Positions 36,363 through 56,200 of a DNA stretch of 64,000 nucleotides are shown piece after piece. Position numbers and translations under genes: made by a program. Location: NCBI GenBank assembly GCA_003956705.1, contig QZCP01000063.1, forward strand, positions 44,358-108,357, in the 5' to 3' direction. The notes beneath the pieces are model-generated. The model was not told the origin of the DNA and made no database searches. It was given only the letters and a program-made list of their open reading frames with translations. The DNA is from Brevipalpus yothersi. Taxonomy: Eukaryota > Arthropoda > Arachnida > Trombidiformes > Tenuipalpidae. Numbering within the stretch: the first letter of the stretch is position 1; the number at the start of each line of letters is the position of its first letter.

Positions 36363-37394
36363 ATGAAGCATGATTTGTCGACAATTTTTGTCCTTCTCAT
36401 TATCAACATTATTGTTCGGGACACTTTATCGTTTTTTAATGGAAAAGTGTCTAAACACTCTTTTCGCCATAAGCCACCTAATGGTTCCAAAATAATAGGA
36501 GGTAAAACAGTTGGTGCTTTTGATCTGCAGTTCTTGGTATACATTTCATTGACAAGAGAGGAAGGTAAAGAGAATTTTTGGGGCGTAGGATCACTTCTCA
36601 GCAAAAATTGGATTCTCACAAATCGACATTTATTCTTCAAATTCAACAGAAAACGCACCAAAGTGAAAAAATTTTTCAAAGATATATGGGTGATACCTGC
36701 TTTCCAAGTTAGCGTGGACTTAATGAAGAAGTATATTGAAAAACCAACTGTGCAAAAGATGTATTGTCACCCTTGGACTCAAAAATCATATCTAGCCGAA
36801 GATATTGCACTCATCAGAGTATCAGACATCAACATAGACCCTGATAATGGTGAAGACTATTTGATCCCAGCTAATTTGCCAGCCGAAGGATATGATCCAT
36901 GGAAAGCAGGTAATATCACGACCGCTGGCTGGGGAGCCAATATTACGGGAGGAAAAAATCAAGCCGAACAATTACAACTTGTCACAGTGCCTGTGAGAGA
37001 TCAAAAAGTTTGCAAACAATTGTACCATAAATTTGATACAGAGAGATGGTTTTGTGCTGGCGATTCAACGGCTACAATTTGTAATGGAGATTCAGGGGCA
37101 CCTGGATTACTTGGTTATGGTGATGAAAATGATACTGAAGGAGCTAATTATACTATCGTGGGAATAGGTTCTTTTAATGATAAAAATTGCACGTAAGTTG
37201 ATGATGTATAAAGATAAGATAAATCAATTATCAAATGGTAAATCTTTACAATGACTGACAATTCTTGACATTTCAGGCGATCAGGGGGTTTTATCAACGT
37301 TGCATACTTTCGAAAATGGATTGATGAGGTTATGGATGGCTCATCAGGTAGTAATGCGAAATATGCTTGTAGAAATTTGAAAAATGATTCTTGA
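36363..37394 (+). CDS. Secreted S1 (chymotrypsin-fold) serine protease
   Basis: Preproenzyme of 315 aa in two exons, 36363-37192 and 37277-37394, joined in phase. Residues 1-24 are a signal peptide. A short propeptide ends at Lys43, with the mature enzyme starting IIGGKTVG, so activation is by a trypsin-like cut. The catalytic triad is complete: H89 (LTNRH), D147 (EDIALI) and S244 (CNGDSGAPG). Position 189 in chymotrypsin numbering reads Thr rather than Asp, so trypsin specificity is not expected. The conserved disulfide around the catalytic His (Cys42-Cys58) is absent: both positions are non-cysteine (WGVGSLL, RHLFF). The pairs VC...FC (168-182) and IC...NC (191-220) are kept. Mites carry expanded S1 families, including allergens and catalytically dead scabies paralogues; this one keeps the triad. 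An AATAAA lies at 37606-37611. Confidence 0.9.
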
Positions 37395-38458
37395 AAGCAT
37401 TGAAGCCGAAAAGAAGGCCAAAATGGACGTTGAATTGGATTATGGGACAAAAAAGTTTATGAATCATCAGGATTTAACATTGAATGAATTTTCCTGAAAT
37501 ACAAAAGAGAGATAGGAAGTCAATTTCATACTAAAAAATCGTTCAATAGGTCAATCGAATGTCTAAATTGAATTAAATTAAATTAGCAGTTCTTTGGTAA
37601 AATCAAATAAATGATATCATTTTTCAATGATTCTTGCGATAATCCTGCTATCCTTATAAGTCTTACTGCTTCATTCCCTATTTCTCAAATTTTTTTGATT
37701 TTTCAATTTCAGTCAATTAATGCAAAAATTCCAATTCTTCTGATACTTCACCAACGAATAAACAATTCTCTAGCCACAGTGTAGGTAGTGTGAAACTGAA
37801 TTAAGCATCTGTTGAGATTAATTTTTTCCTCTCAAAATTTACTAACATGATGCGAGTAATTTGAGAGCGTCAATGCAATAGTATACAAATTCGGATGAAA
37901 TTCAAGAAAAATGAATATGAAAATTTTATTGACCCATAAAAATGACAATAAGGCTCCATAGGAGATATTATCTTTGGGAATTTTTCTCGAAAAAAACTCA
38001 AGATTGAAGGAGAACAGACTGCCAGTCACTGAGTTTTCTTAACCTCATCTTGCCATCATGATACACAAGACCCTCTCACTGATGATCATTCGATTCATTT
38101 GAACAAATTCCATGCATTCCCAGGTCATTCCAAAATTTTTCATTAACCATTGGAAAAAGGATGAACTTCGCTAGAACTTTCGTTAGAATTCCGATTAAAA
38201 CTTGACTAGAACTTTTATTCGAACTGAACTTTTCTCAATCCGAGGAAAATATAGAGGAGCCACTTGAGAGACATGTGTTTTGAGTCAAAACATCATGATT
38301 AACGATGTTGATCACGGTTGTACTAATTTAATCATTGATCATGAGATTGATTTCCAAGTTCTGATTCAGAATATTGATAGAAGATTCAGTGTATCTCATC
38401 ATGTTAACACTATGAGATAACAGTTTGGGGCAACAATCCTATCGTGGTCAATTGTGCT
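37395..38458. other. Intergenic, no gene seen
   Basis: 3' UTR of the protease and promoter of COX18 are expected here. No coding signal. Confidence 0.5.
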
Positions 38459-39553
38459 ATGACACTCATCAGACAGGTAATCTTCAAATATCATCGTTCA
38501 CCAAGTTTGCTGTTTGCCGGTTGCTGTCAACATCAATATCATCATCATGATCGTGATCTTAGATGGACACAGTTACAGCAAGATCGTCGACTGTCTTCGT
38601 TTGCAGTGAATACGGTCAATTCGATTGCCCACTCGATACCGGTACAAAAGTGTACATCAACCTTGATATGGTTTCATGATACCACCGGGTGTCCATGGTA
38701 TATGAGCTTAATATTGAGTACAATTGTTTTCAGGACGTTTATAGTGTTTCCATTTGTGGTGTATAATCATGTTATTGATCTGAAACTTCGAAAAATTGCT
38801 CCAATACTTAATGATTATGTAGAAAAAACTCGTATCGAGGAGAAAGATGCGGCAAGAAGAGCAGTTCGATCAAATATTCAAGCTCGAGCTCGATTCATGG
38901 CCAAATCGAAAAAGTTTGCCCAAGAAACTTATATCAAACACAATGTTCATCCTGGTCAAAAATTTATTCTATTTGCAATCCAAGCACCTTTATGGATATG
39001 TATGTCTCTTTCCGTGGCCAATCTTTCATGGCGCCCAAACACTTTTATCGACCCATCGATACGGGAAGCGTTCACTCGAGAAGGTGCCTTGTGGTTCTCA
39101 GATCTCACAACTCACGATCCTTACGGAATACTTTCATTAATTTTCGCCTCATTAGTTATCGGTCCTACTATGGTATGTATTCTGTGAACAGTGTCTAGGA
39201 TTCTCTTCTTCAATTCTCAATTCTCTGAATAATGTGTATATCTGTGTGATTATTCTCTCCTCACAGTATGGACTGATCGTAAGTAAGTTGGTTGGAATCA
39301 GATTACCAAAGTCATCGAAAATAATTCGAGGATCGATGATTACATGGTTCAGTGGTATATCAATCTACAGTTTATATCTTCCATCTGTGAGTTCTAAGTT
39401 TTTTAGAATAGCATCCTTTCTGACTCATCATTTTAATTACTTACACAGGCAGTGGTTTTGTACTGGTCAACTTCTTCCGCCTTGGCATTGGTACACTTTT
39501 TTCTAGCTCAATCGGTTGTAAGAAGAACACGACTATCTTTGCTAACTAAATAA
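38459..39553 (+). CDS. COX18: COX18-like mitochondrial inner-membrane insertase (OXA1/YidC family)
   Basis: Inserts the C-terminal tail of cytochrome c oxidase subunit 2 across the mitochondrial inner membrane. 312 aa in three exons: 38459-39172, 39267-39386 and 39449-39553, phase 0 at both junctions. The N terminus is basic and His-rich, without acids for about 30 residues, as in a targeting sequence. The family core follows: WFHDTTGCPWYMSLI, the first membrane segment with a conserved Arg (TIVFRTFIVFPFVVY), a charged loop with KLRKIAPIL, then GQKFILFAIQAPLWI, a LWFSDLTTHDPYGILSLI segment, and AVVLYWSTSSALALVH as the last segment. The ATG was preferred to an upstream GTG. A potential poly(A) signal AATAAA (39549-39554) overlaps the stop codon, so the 3' UTR may be very short. 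Convergent with eS24. Confidence 0.88.
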
Positions 39554-39636
39554 AAAGCTGGAAAATAGCAAGTTGAGTGTCCATCTCGATTGGAAGACAC
39601 GCGAAATGAAAAACACTTGATTCATGACGAGCTACT

Positions 39637-39736
39637 TTATTCGGAGGAAAGATGAAGTTGTAGAACACAAAAAAGTACTCGATCAATTCTCAGAACATTT
39701 TGATAGCTCTCCATTATTAAATATACCAAAGTTAAA
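39637..39736. terminator. Overlapping 3' ends of COX18 (+) and eS24 (-)
   Basis: The coding ends are only 183 bases apart. The eS24 poly(A) signal (plus-strand TTTATT at 39636-39641, AATAAA on the minus strand) lies between the two genes. Confidence 0.5.
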
Positions 39737-40463
39737 TCACTGGTGGATAGAGAAAGAAAATTGATGTCAGGAGTCGGTTGAGTAGTGAGAGGTAGCATAA
39801 ACAAACTTACCTTCTTTTGAGCTGCAGCTCCGACCTTAGCTTTCTTTGTTCCTCTAACTTTCTTCATCTTATTCTTTCTCTCTTTACGTTGTTTCCTAGG
39901 AATTCTTTCTCTAGTGGTCAGCCCATTTCTGACTAATCGATATTTAGGCTCAAATTTTTTAGCCAAATCCAATGTGTCATAAATGAGAGCGAAACCAGTG
40001 GTTCGATCACCACCAAAATGGGTTTTCAATCCGAATGTGAAAATCAAATCTGGCTGAGTTCTATAGATTTTCGCTAACCTATTACGAATCTCAGTCTTTG
40101 CGATGGTTGGTTTACCTGGATGCAGTACATCAACAACCTATCCAAAGAAAATCACAATATATCAATAATCAATCGGAGAGCTCCATCATCACCAGCAACT
40201 TACCATTTGTCTTCTAGCAAGAAGTCTGTTGGTCTTAAATTTACGTGTTCTCAGAGTATATCCACCCTCACTTGTGGCCTTCGAGAGAAAAAAATACAAG
40301 TTCAAAATAATTAAAAATCAGCCAAAACATTGACATAATCAATCCTATTCTCACATCAACACACACAGAATGAAAATCATCATCAAAAGATGATCAACAT
40401 ACTCTACCAAAACAACAACCTCTCCACCACATCCATACACCATTCAAATCACAATCTTACCAT
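39737..40463 (-). CDS. RpS24: Ribosomal protein eS24
   Basis: Cytosolic 40S ribosomal protein, 135 aa. Minus-strand exons: 40463-40461 (the ATG only), 40278-40204, 40137-39811 and 39739-39737 (the TGA only). All junctions are phase 0 with GT-AG sites. The sequence matches eS24 along its length: TRKFKTNRLLARRQM, VVDVLHPGKPTIAKTEIRNR, the TFGLKTHFGGDRTTGFALIY core, and the basic RKQRKERKNKMKKVRGTKKA tail. Splitting both the start codon and the stop codon from the body is noteworthy; the split start is typical of ribosomal protein genes. The stop-only exon rests on an acceptor CTATCCACCAG immediately before TGA; reading on through the donor would add about 20 unrelated residues, so the splice is preferred. 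Confidence 0.95.
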
Positions 40464-41302
40464 TTTGCTTAATTAATGATGATAATGGTACACACAGACA
40501 CAATTAAATTAGCAACTATCAAATGAGAAAGTTTTAATCATGAAAACATTTCACATCAACTTTAAACATGTCTCAATGTAAGCCGCTTCCTTTTCCGGTT
40601 TCAATATTAAGGCGGAGCCACTGTATTATAGTGGCGCCAATTTCAAAATGATCATGTTCACTACTTTCATCATGATAATATTCGATTCATGGGAAAAGAG
40701 AGAGAGAAAGGCAACACATATTCGACAGATTGTGTGAACGCAATCTCATTTCCGCCATGAACTTATACACTATCTCTCTTATTCTCTCTCTTTCTTTCTT
40801 CCCATGAATTTGACTTTGGATATATATCCAATGAATGAATGAATGAGTGAATGGATGAATGTATGGGTCTCTCTCACATTCTCTCTCTCTATCTTTTTCT
40901 TCTCCTTTTGTTTCTTGGTGTCACTTTTCGCCCATTCTGAATCCATAGTCAAAATGTTTCCCCATGTTCTTAGAACATCTCCACCCACATGAATGTGTGT
41001 ACATTGTGTGTGTTGGGTTATGTGTGTGAGGATTCATTTTCTAACGCACTCTATTGCACTCTCTTTCCTTTCCTCTTGTCGAACTGATGAAGTGAACAAA
41101 AATTATCTAATCGCTGTACATACGATGTATACACTTGGATCATCATTCTAATATATTCTTTCTATCGTGTCCACAACCACCACCACTCGTCATGCTGCGA
41201 TTCTCATTTGCTTATACAATCTCATTCTTACCATCCAATTCATGAGGCGTACATTTACCATCATCCTGTTTGCCTCACCAATCGTCGCCTACATTGGACA
41301 CC
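40464..41302. promoter_or_regulatory. Divergent 5' region of eS24 (-) and GluCl-B (+)
   Basis: Contains the promoters of both genes. A GC-richer block at 40578-40625 (CTTCCTTTTCCGG and AAGGCGGAG) is the best candidate for the eS24 promoter. Short CT-rich stretches lie at 40770-40900. Confidence 0.4.
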
Positions 41303-47559
<6,257 letters not shown>

Positions 47560-50049
47560 AGATCTATTCGAAATATTTCTCCCTCTATCTGAAGAAAACC
47601 CAGATAAAGCAGCTAGATTTCATCTGAGAGATAACTTAGGCATGGATTCCGATCGAGTATTGAGCAATCAACCAGATTTTTATCACACTATCAACTACTA
47701 ATGAGTCCAGCTAAAATACTCTTACCAGTGGAAAAGGGATCAATTTGATGGAAAAAAATCGAATAGAAGATGCTGAACAACGAATTATTCTACAATCAAG
47801 CAAGACTCTTTTTCTCGAGTCATGAACTGTTTTCATTATACATAATTGCAAAGAAAAACTCATCAACCATTGTTTCTTTTTCTACTACTACTACTATCTC
47901 ATCTTGACACAATTCTTATTGGCATATTTTTTCGCTTTCAGAGAGGCTTTCATGCTCTCATCCTGTTTGAATTAGAAATTGTTCTGGGTGATTGCTTGCT
48001 ATTATTCTCTAGAAAAGACTCACACACACATTCACATTCACAAATGTCTATAAATTGTTATCCATCTAGTTTTCTCTTCTGTTCAAGTCCTCCTATTGGA
48101 ACCCATTCCGAGTCAACTTCAATAATGGCTTGAATTTCATCATCTCTCTCTCTCTCTTTTTTCTATTTATTTGAACAAATAATGTATATCTCCTATTGCT
48201 CAATATGGTTTTTGGTTACCAAGATGTGGTTCCCCATCGCTATCCTATACAATCACTTATACTTTTGAAGCATAATCTCTCTGTTACTTGATAGATTTTT
48301 GACAACCAACCAAAGCAATCATGGTGTGCACCTTTCTCAACAGATTCGAGAGTCCATTTTTTTTCCAAAAAAGAAAATAACCGAATCTTATGCACAGACT
48401 CAAAACGCCTTCAGCTCTGAGAGAGGGTCATAGCGAAAGATAAGATTTTATCTATTACTATTACATTCCCGATGAATAAAGATTTATTGAGTTCTGAAAT
48501 GTTCAGTGTATTGGATTTTATGTACACATATATATTATGAGAGGAATGATATATATAATATTAGACATGGAGAAATTGAGTGATGAAACCCGTTTCACTG
48601 GTTGAATGGAATTCTTTTCGAACAATATATTGATATATTGATGTGAAAGGTTGACGATTTGTGGTGAGCACGGAACATGTTTCATTGTGCGGTTGTGGTC
48701 TCTCCAACAATGAGGTATGGTCTTTGAATTCTACATTCTGTGGAAAAAATAGAGGATAATTAAGAGAATTTATTGATGAATATTGGTGTGGAAGCGTGCG
48801 ATATATTTGGAATCGCTGTCTATCACAAGTTCTTTCTTCCGTGTAATCTAAGATAATCGCTGTTTTTAGGCTTACTCATGAAATTTAGCATTTTGGATGA
48901 AGAATTGATTGCTTAGGATAAAGTGAATAACTTTGCTAAATCCTTTAATTCTACAAATTATCTAAAATGAACGAATCTTATTGTTGATAATTGTTGACTG
49001 ACAGTTGTGAGTTAAAATGCTCAAACTTTAACTAACCATCAAACTTGAAAAACTCAGTTCTAATCGAGTGTTATTTGAGTATTTCAATTCCATCAACAAT
49101 TCGAAAGATTCGCTCATCAATCTAGGGCGATGCATCAAGTAATTCGAGAATTGATACTCTGTATCAATCTTGGTATGAGATTTCATGAATTTCATCATTT
49201 CATCATTCCCCAAGCAAGCAATTCCAGAAAACACTGAACCAGAGAAATTAAACTAATAATTGACTCAATGGGCTATAGAATGATAGAGAAAAGAATATTC
49301 TATTGGGATTGTGGGTGAGGGAAACCTACCTGAGGGAAAACAATGATCCAAAACGATAAAACAAAGGAAAAAAAGAGATAGAAAATTTTGGTATAAGTCT
49401 AATTGACAACAATATTAAGTTTCCATCCTATGATATCATGTTTGAACACTACATTCTGTCCACCCTTGATCACTTATCCTCCCGGTAATTAGACTCCGAC
49501 ATAAAATGAGATGCTATGGGAAAAAATAAAAGGACACAAAAAGAGAAAGAAAACAACATTAATTGATTGTGGTAAGCCTTCAAGCCAATATTGAATGATG
49601 TGCTAATCAGACTCTTGATTCAAAAGAAGAAAGAAAAGGGTGAATGGAGAGGGAAACTTTTTATTGCCTTTAGGAAAATATTCTAGGCGAACAGTTTCCG
49701 ATGTCAATTAATAGTCGTGAGCTAATCTCTGATATCAAATGAGATTCCTAAGGATCTGATGGTGTTGTGATGTGAAACTCAGCGATTAGAAATTTCAAAT
49801 CATAATAATAGGCTGCTGATAGCTGAACTATAGAGTACACTCGGAATTTTACGACTTCCAAAGAGTCGACTGTAAGATCGAGCGTATTCCTCAACCTATC
49901 AAAACGTAGTCTAACAATAAATTGACACAGACATTTGAGTTATCTTCTCCATAGAGCGTGCATGACAATATATAGTAATCCCATGCCCAGAATATTGGTA
50001 TTTTGGAATCGGGTTAGAAAAGAAAAAGGTCAGTAAGTGGATTTACAGA
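47560..50049. other. Convergent intergenic region, no gene seen
   Basis: Holds the GluCl-B 3' UTR (to about 48500) and the GPCR 3' flank. Scattered GA, CT and CA stretches; no convincing coding frame. Confidence 0.5.
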
Positions 50050-53000
50050 CTACCGACCTGGTGTTAGTACTGTAGTAGAGATGCGGTAAGAGAGGCTGCT
50101 ACTTCGCTGCGTACGTTGTCGTGATTGACAAGGAAGACATCTTGCCAAAGCGGCCTTAAATGAGGCGCGAAAATTTTTCGACATAAAACCATATACGATT
50201 GGATTGATACATGAATTGGTATACGATAAGAGGTGGGCCACAGTGCGAAGAGGTTTGAGATAACTTTCCGCATTATTGTACTGACTGAGTGCACCAAATG
50301 CGGTCAATAAGTTGATGATCAATATTGGTGACCAACATAAAATAAATAGAATGACCACAGCAACCAGCATTTTGATGACCTGATAAGAGAGAAGAAATAA
50401 TGAATAAATGAGTGGAATTAATGTTCGCACAGTGAGTAGGAGGGAACAATTTTAATTATACGAAATGGATCTCTTAATCCAAGGCACACAAGCAGATTTG
50501 GTACAATAAGGAATACAAATTGGGAATAAGTATTCTCTAGAATTCGGTATCGAAGTCGAATCAAATCATCATGTGCACAAAATTAATCTTGTCAAATCTA
50601 TCATGGAGATTTGATGGTAGATTTATTTCTCAGCAAAAGTATTTGGGGCATAATTCGTCTTCTCATGAATTTTTCCAAGAATCGGAATGCATCAAGAAAC
50701 TAAGCTCATCAAAAGCTTCTACAAAACGAATGTTGTTCTAGTGATATGGCCTAGATAGATAGTCAAGTTCTTCAGCTTCAATGAAGTGAAAATTGAAAAA
50801 GGAATGGAGTTCATATTCCACTTTCTCAAATGGGATGAATTTTGCTTAAATGCTGCAATGCTTTGCTATTATTTGATACTACTTGATACTACTATTTGAA
50901 AATGATACTAGATAAGAGCCTTTTTCAGCTTAACATACTTCTTTTAAAGTTTAATTTTTCGTGGAATTTGCAGAACAGTCTTCATAAGTGGGAAAATTCA
51001 CGGATAAAGTTTCAGATTATCCTATTGAATTAAATTGAGCAATAAGTAGGTTAAACTGTAAGCATTCCAGTATTTTAAAAACAATTGAAAGCAATATTAA
51101 TTGAATTGGATAGTAACTTCTAGTAGTAAGTAACTTGAAAATTTTTCATTGGAATTGTATAAGAATTATTCTGAGAGAAAGTCGAAAACTTACCTGCTTG
51201 ACAACCATTGTGTCATCATCAGCTTTATTTGAATACATCTCCTGTATAGGACTCTGTTTTATTGATTTTGGCCTCAAGTATTCATCTTGAGCTTTTAATA
51301 AACTGTCTCCATTTATTTCGGAATAGTTATTCTTCATTTCAATCTCAGTGCTGTGAAGAGAAAGGAAATTAGAAAAACAATTCAATGATTTGTGTCGAGA
51401 ATACTTTGAATTTTCACAGTAGCTCTCGTATTAAATGGAATTCTCTTTTCTATCACGATGTTCTGAACTGTTGATGAATTCATGATGAGCAAAGGAACAC
51501 TTTGGATACATGAAATAAGTGACTTAAATCAAATCGAAATCAGCAAGTGTCAAACGAGTTCAAAGGAAAGCAGAGTAAGCAAATTTAATTGTGATTTAAT
51601 TGGAATTTTTGAGATGATCATCTGGAAGATGTTGGCTGCATAAAATCAATAACCCAATTGACCAAACGAAAAGCACTCTACTTTCGAGAGATATAGAATA
51701 TTGTTCAAATCTAGATTTTATTGCTATTTACTTTCTTGAATGGCTCAAAAAATTCTCCGAAAAATGATAAAAGCCTCCTGAGATTCATGTTCTAGAAAAA
51801 AGCCAAAAAAAAGAATATAGTTGTTTTTCCTTCCCAAACAAAAACTGTTCACAAGTTCACTTATGAGAAATGAATATGACAAGAGATTTTTCCAGACCAA
51901 ATGGCGGGATATCTTGAAATTCTATTTTTTTGATCGAAATACATTCTTTTTTTGCAAAAGAAAATGGAATGAAAAGCAAAAAAAGAATTAGACAAGTAAA
52001 AGATTTTGAATCTCGAGAAAATCTTCCAAGACTCGAGAAAAATCTTGAAAAAATCAGTAAACATCAATATTTGCCTGGGAAAAGTGCGACAAAGCTTAAC
52101 GCAAAAACAAATATCTTCCAAGTGATGTTGATCTTTTTTCGAGTAGAACGATGAGTATAGACGTTGGATGATTCTCGAAACGAAACTATCATATGAGAGG
52201 AATGGGTTCCAAATTTTTTCCGTCAAGAGCCATATTCAATCTCTTACAATCTTCTTTCCATCCTCTTGACTCCTCACAATAACCAGTAAACAGAATCACT
52301 CTATAAGGATGAGTTCTCAAGTCTTATGATGCTCACTTCTTGAATACTGATGCTTAAGTTGGAATATGAACATGCAAATATACATCAAATTGGGTAGTCA
52401 AGGTGTATTTAGTGAAGGTTATCTTCGTGAATGGACACCATTCTCATCCATCAATTTGGTCAGGCAACTCAAACTAGAACTTTCAATGATAGCCTCTGAA
52501 ATGCCTGATAAACACACTCATCTACTATACCACTATTTGAAGACACTTTTGCCCACTTTCATTGTCATAATGAAGCCTCTTGATCGATTCTTGGCGAAAA
52601 TACTCATATTTTGGCCTACTGTTGACCAAAAAGAATATCTCAAAGCAAGCTGATATATTTCCATGAATAATGTTCCTCACTGCATTGTGTGAACAAAATG
52701 AAATTTGAATAGTGAAGAAGATAGTCTCTCTCACACTGTTAGGAAAGAGTACGATGATTTCGTGATACTAGAATATATTGTATGCTGCTAAGCTATCAAT
52801 ATTCGTTCAACATGAAACAGGATCTTGGAGAAAGAGAGAAAAACTAAAAGACAGAGAAAAAAATCTAACCAAGTCTAGATCTGACTGAGAATTCATCTCA
52901 CTTTTTTTCTCTTCCATCCAAATGAATTCACCTACTCGTGGATTCCCATAGCTTTTGGAGAAGAGAGAGAAACTAGCCACCAAAGGCATCATTTGTGAAA

Positions 53001-53165
53001 GAGTGACACAGTGGAACTTTCTTTCTCTCTCTCTCTCTTATTTTTGCACTCAAATGGTCATGGTGTTGGTTAGAGAAACCATTGAAATTTATCAAGATAT
53101 TCCCTTCTGGATACAAGGACGAAGAAGAAGAATAAGATGGAGAAGCCTCATGAAGTCTGTGAGAA

Positions 53166-53215
<50 letters not shown>

Positions 53216-56200
53216 AGGAAAAAATAGAATGGAATGAGACAGAAATGGAAAAAGATGAACTACTTGGGAGATGCTGGGTTATAGATCAATAGATAAGAAT
53301 CATTATATAGATCATGGAAAAAATGAATCAACTCTGATATGGGCTCGCGTGTATGTGCAATAAAGGTGGAAATATTTGTGATAGAAAAAAGCGAGGATAG
53401 AGTAAACTTGCTGGTAGTAGCAGGAAAAACGGATAGAATTTCATGAATACAGATGAAGATTAATTGAGTTAGGATTGAAAATTTTCCACAAGAGTTACCA
53501 TTTTGATTTGACTGCCTTCCAATCATGGTTGGAAAAACAAAAACTAAACAAGTCCATCAGATATCAGTGAACAGTCTGAATCAATTTTTCGTTGACATGA
53601 ATTGAATTGAAACATCATCATCAAAATGATAACTGCCTAGACAGTTCAATTGAATGAAGGAAGAGAGAAAGTGTATAACTTGATGAGGTTCAGAAGCATC
53701 CTCATGCCCTCATGTTGGTTAGTGAAAGGTCAACATATGATCCATAGTGAAAGGATTCCAATGGTCTTTCAATGACTTTGAAATCTGACAAAAATTGCTT
53801 TTCACATCTTCTTGATGACCTGAGTTGACCAGCACAGCTATACTGTTTATACTGTATACTGTATATCTGTGTACGGGATCATTTAAGAGGGAAGATTTTT
53901 CTTTACAAGAAAGGCTCAAAATAACTTTCTACAGGGTCAGTGATTTTGGGGCTCATTCTCAATAGAGCTGACCAAATCTACGCAGTTTGAGGGATGTATA
54001 CTTCACAATTATCAAAGTGATGGCCCATTCAATTTGGATCCAATCGTTCTTTTCCAGATGAGAGAAAGAAAGAGAGAAAGAGATGACACTTGATTGAAAG
54101 AAAGGCCAATAACTCAAATTACTGATGAACAATTGCACTGTCCAACTTTGACTAAGCTGGATCGATGATCCGGTTGACCAGATCGATGGTCAAGAATTAC
54201 AAGAGACATGGACAGGAATTCCAAAGACTTCTGGTACTTAGAGTGATCAAGAATGAATGAGTGAGAATCTGATATCATGATGATCGTCAGTTCATCATTC
54301 ACTCAAGATAACATACATATATAGAATCAGATCTCTTTTGAATAATAAATTCCATCATCTATTTATCTTTTTGTAACTAGAGAAAAGTAACTCTCGAGTT
54401 GAATTCCCTAAGCTGCCAATACTGTATCTCATGAAAACTATCGCTTATATGATAAGAATTTTTCTTTCCAATCTTAAAATACTATATTGTATTAATGCAA
54501 TATCATGGGTTGAAGATAGACAAATGGCCTGGAAAATAATTTGAACTTTGAATGGAGCTCAAATTAACCTATTGAGAAAAATATTTTGCCCCGAAAAGAA
54601 AGAAAAAGAGCGAAAGATCGCTTCAAATGAGATGGAGAATCAGAGAAAATTTGAAATACTCTATGGTTTTCAGCCACTGAACACGAGTAATAAAGAAAAG
54701 TCAACAAATTGGAAATGTCCTCATGAATTGGACACAATCGATTGGGTAAAGAGTCGACACACGTTTCACTAGAAAAAAAGTTCTATCCACTTGTGAGTGG
54801 AAACTCATTCAAAAAAAGGAAGAGTATCCATAGTAGTGAGAGAAGCTTTTTATGGATGACTGCGAAACAAGATTTTTTTTCACAGGAATTGCGTGGAATG
54901 ACTTCATAAAAATGATCGTTTTTGAACGCATCGAGAGAAAAACAAAGGGCAAAATATTTTTCTTCCCTGAATTCCTTTTGATAGTAGCAACTTCAGTAGT
55001 TTGATCAAATGTTGTCCCCTTTATCTGGCTCAAAAGATGATGATGAAATTTGAAGAAATATTATCTTGAAATAAGATACAATATATTAGAAGCATCTCCA
55101 AAATTTGCGACAAGTAGAGAGAAAGATATATAGATGAAGAAGAAATATGATTCTTATTGCTAAAGCTTTCCGGCTTGGAAGCTGAAAAATAGATGAAACA
55201 ATGAATGTGTATGTGTGCGAGTGCAGTTGATCATCTCTTATATCTTGGACCATAGTTTTTCATTTGAGAATGAATTTTGTGTGTGTGTGTGTGTGTGTGT
55301 CAAAGTTTTCCTATCATGAGTAACATGAGATAGGTAAATCAATTTGCAGGGTAAACAGAGAAACTGTTAAATTAGCGTGCCAAAAATAATAACAACACAA
55401 GATGAATGAATTCATATTCTTTCGGGTTACTTGTTCTAGGGGTAAAAAAATTTCACTCTCAAGATAGACGAAGATAAGATTTAATTTACTCTCCAAATAT
55501 CAAACATTCTCACATCAATTTTGACTAATTAACTTTCTGACTAAGAACATGTGAAAACTTTGAAATAGCCAGGTTTTTCTTAGCAGAATCGATTGATAGA
55601 AGTTTTCATCAGATTGCATGTTGCTATAAGTTCACTCGCGAGCTCATATGTAGGTGATTTAGTGCCTTAGTGATTATTGTGAATTATAGTTCAATCGAAG
55701 ATAATCAGAACAGTATCACTCTTATTGAATATACACGTACATTAACAGCATTTTGAGAGCTAATGAACGATGATTTGTTATGTAAGAAAACTTTGAATTT
55801 TTCAAAATAGACAAAAATTGATCGAGAATTATCGAATTGCTTGTATTTTCAATCTCCAAGAAAGATGAAATTTTCATAGATACAGATGAAGCTGTAAATT
55901 GTCTACTCTAATATCATGTTAGGTGAGAGGAAGCGTGAGAAGTATTCGACCTGAAACAAACCCTTGAAACAATGATGATTACATGATCATGATAATATCA
56001 TCATCTGTTTGAATCGAATGTGTGCTCAGGGAGAGAGCAATTGATAGAGAATGTGGGGCAAAAGGAAGAGAAAAAAATCTCAGTTGAACCAGAAGATTAC
56101 TCAACGTGCTTGGAATATGATTTGATCGCATGCAGAATGGGTTTGTGTGTGTTTTTGTGATACTATGGAAAGTATAACGGTGAATGCAATATAATCTTGC

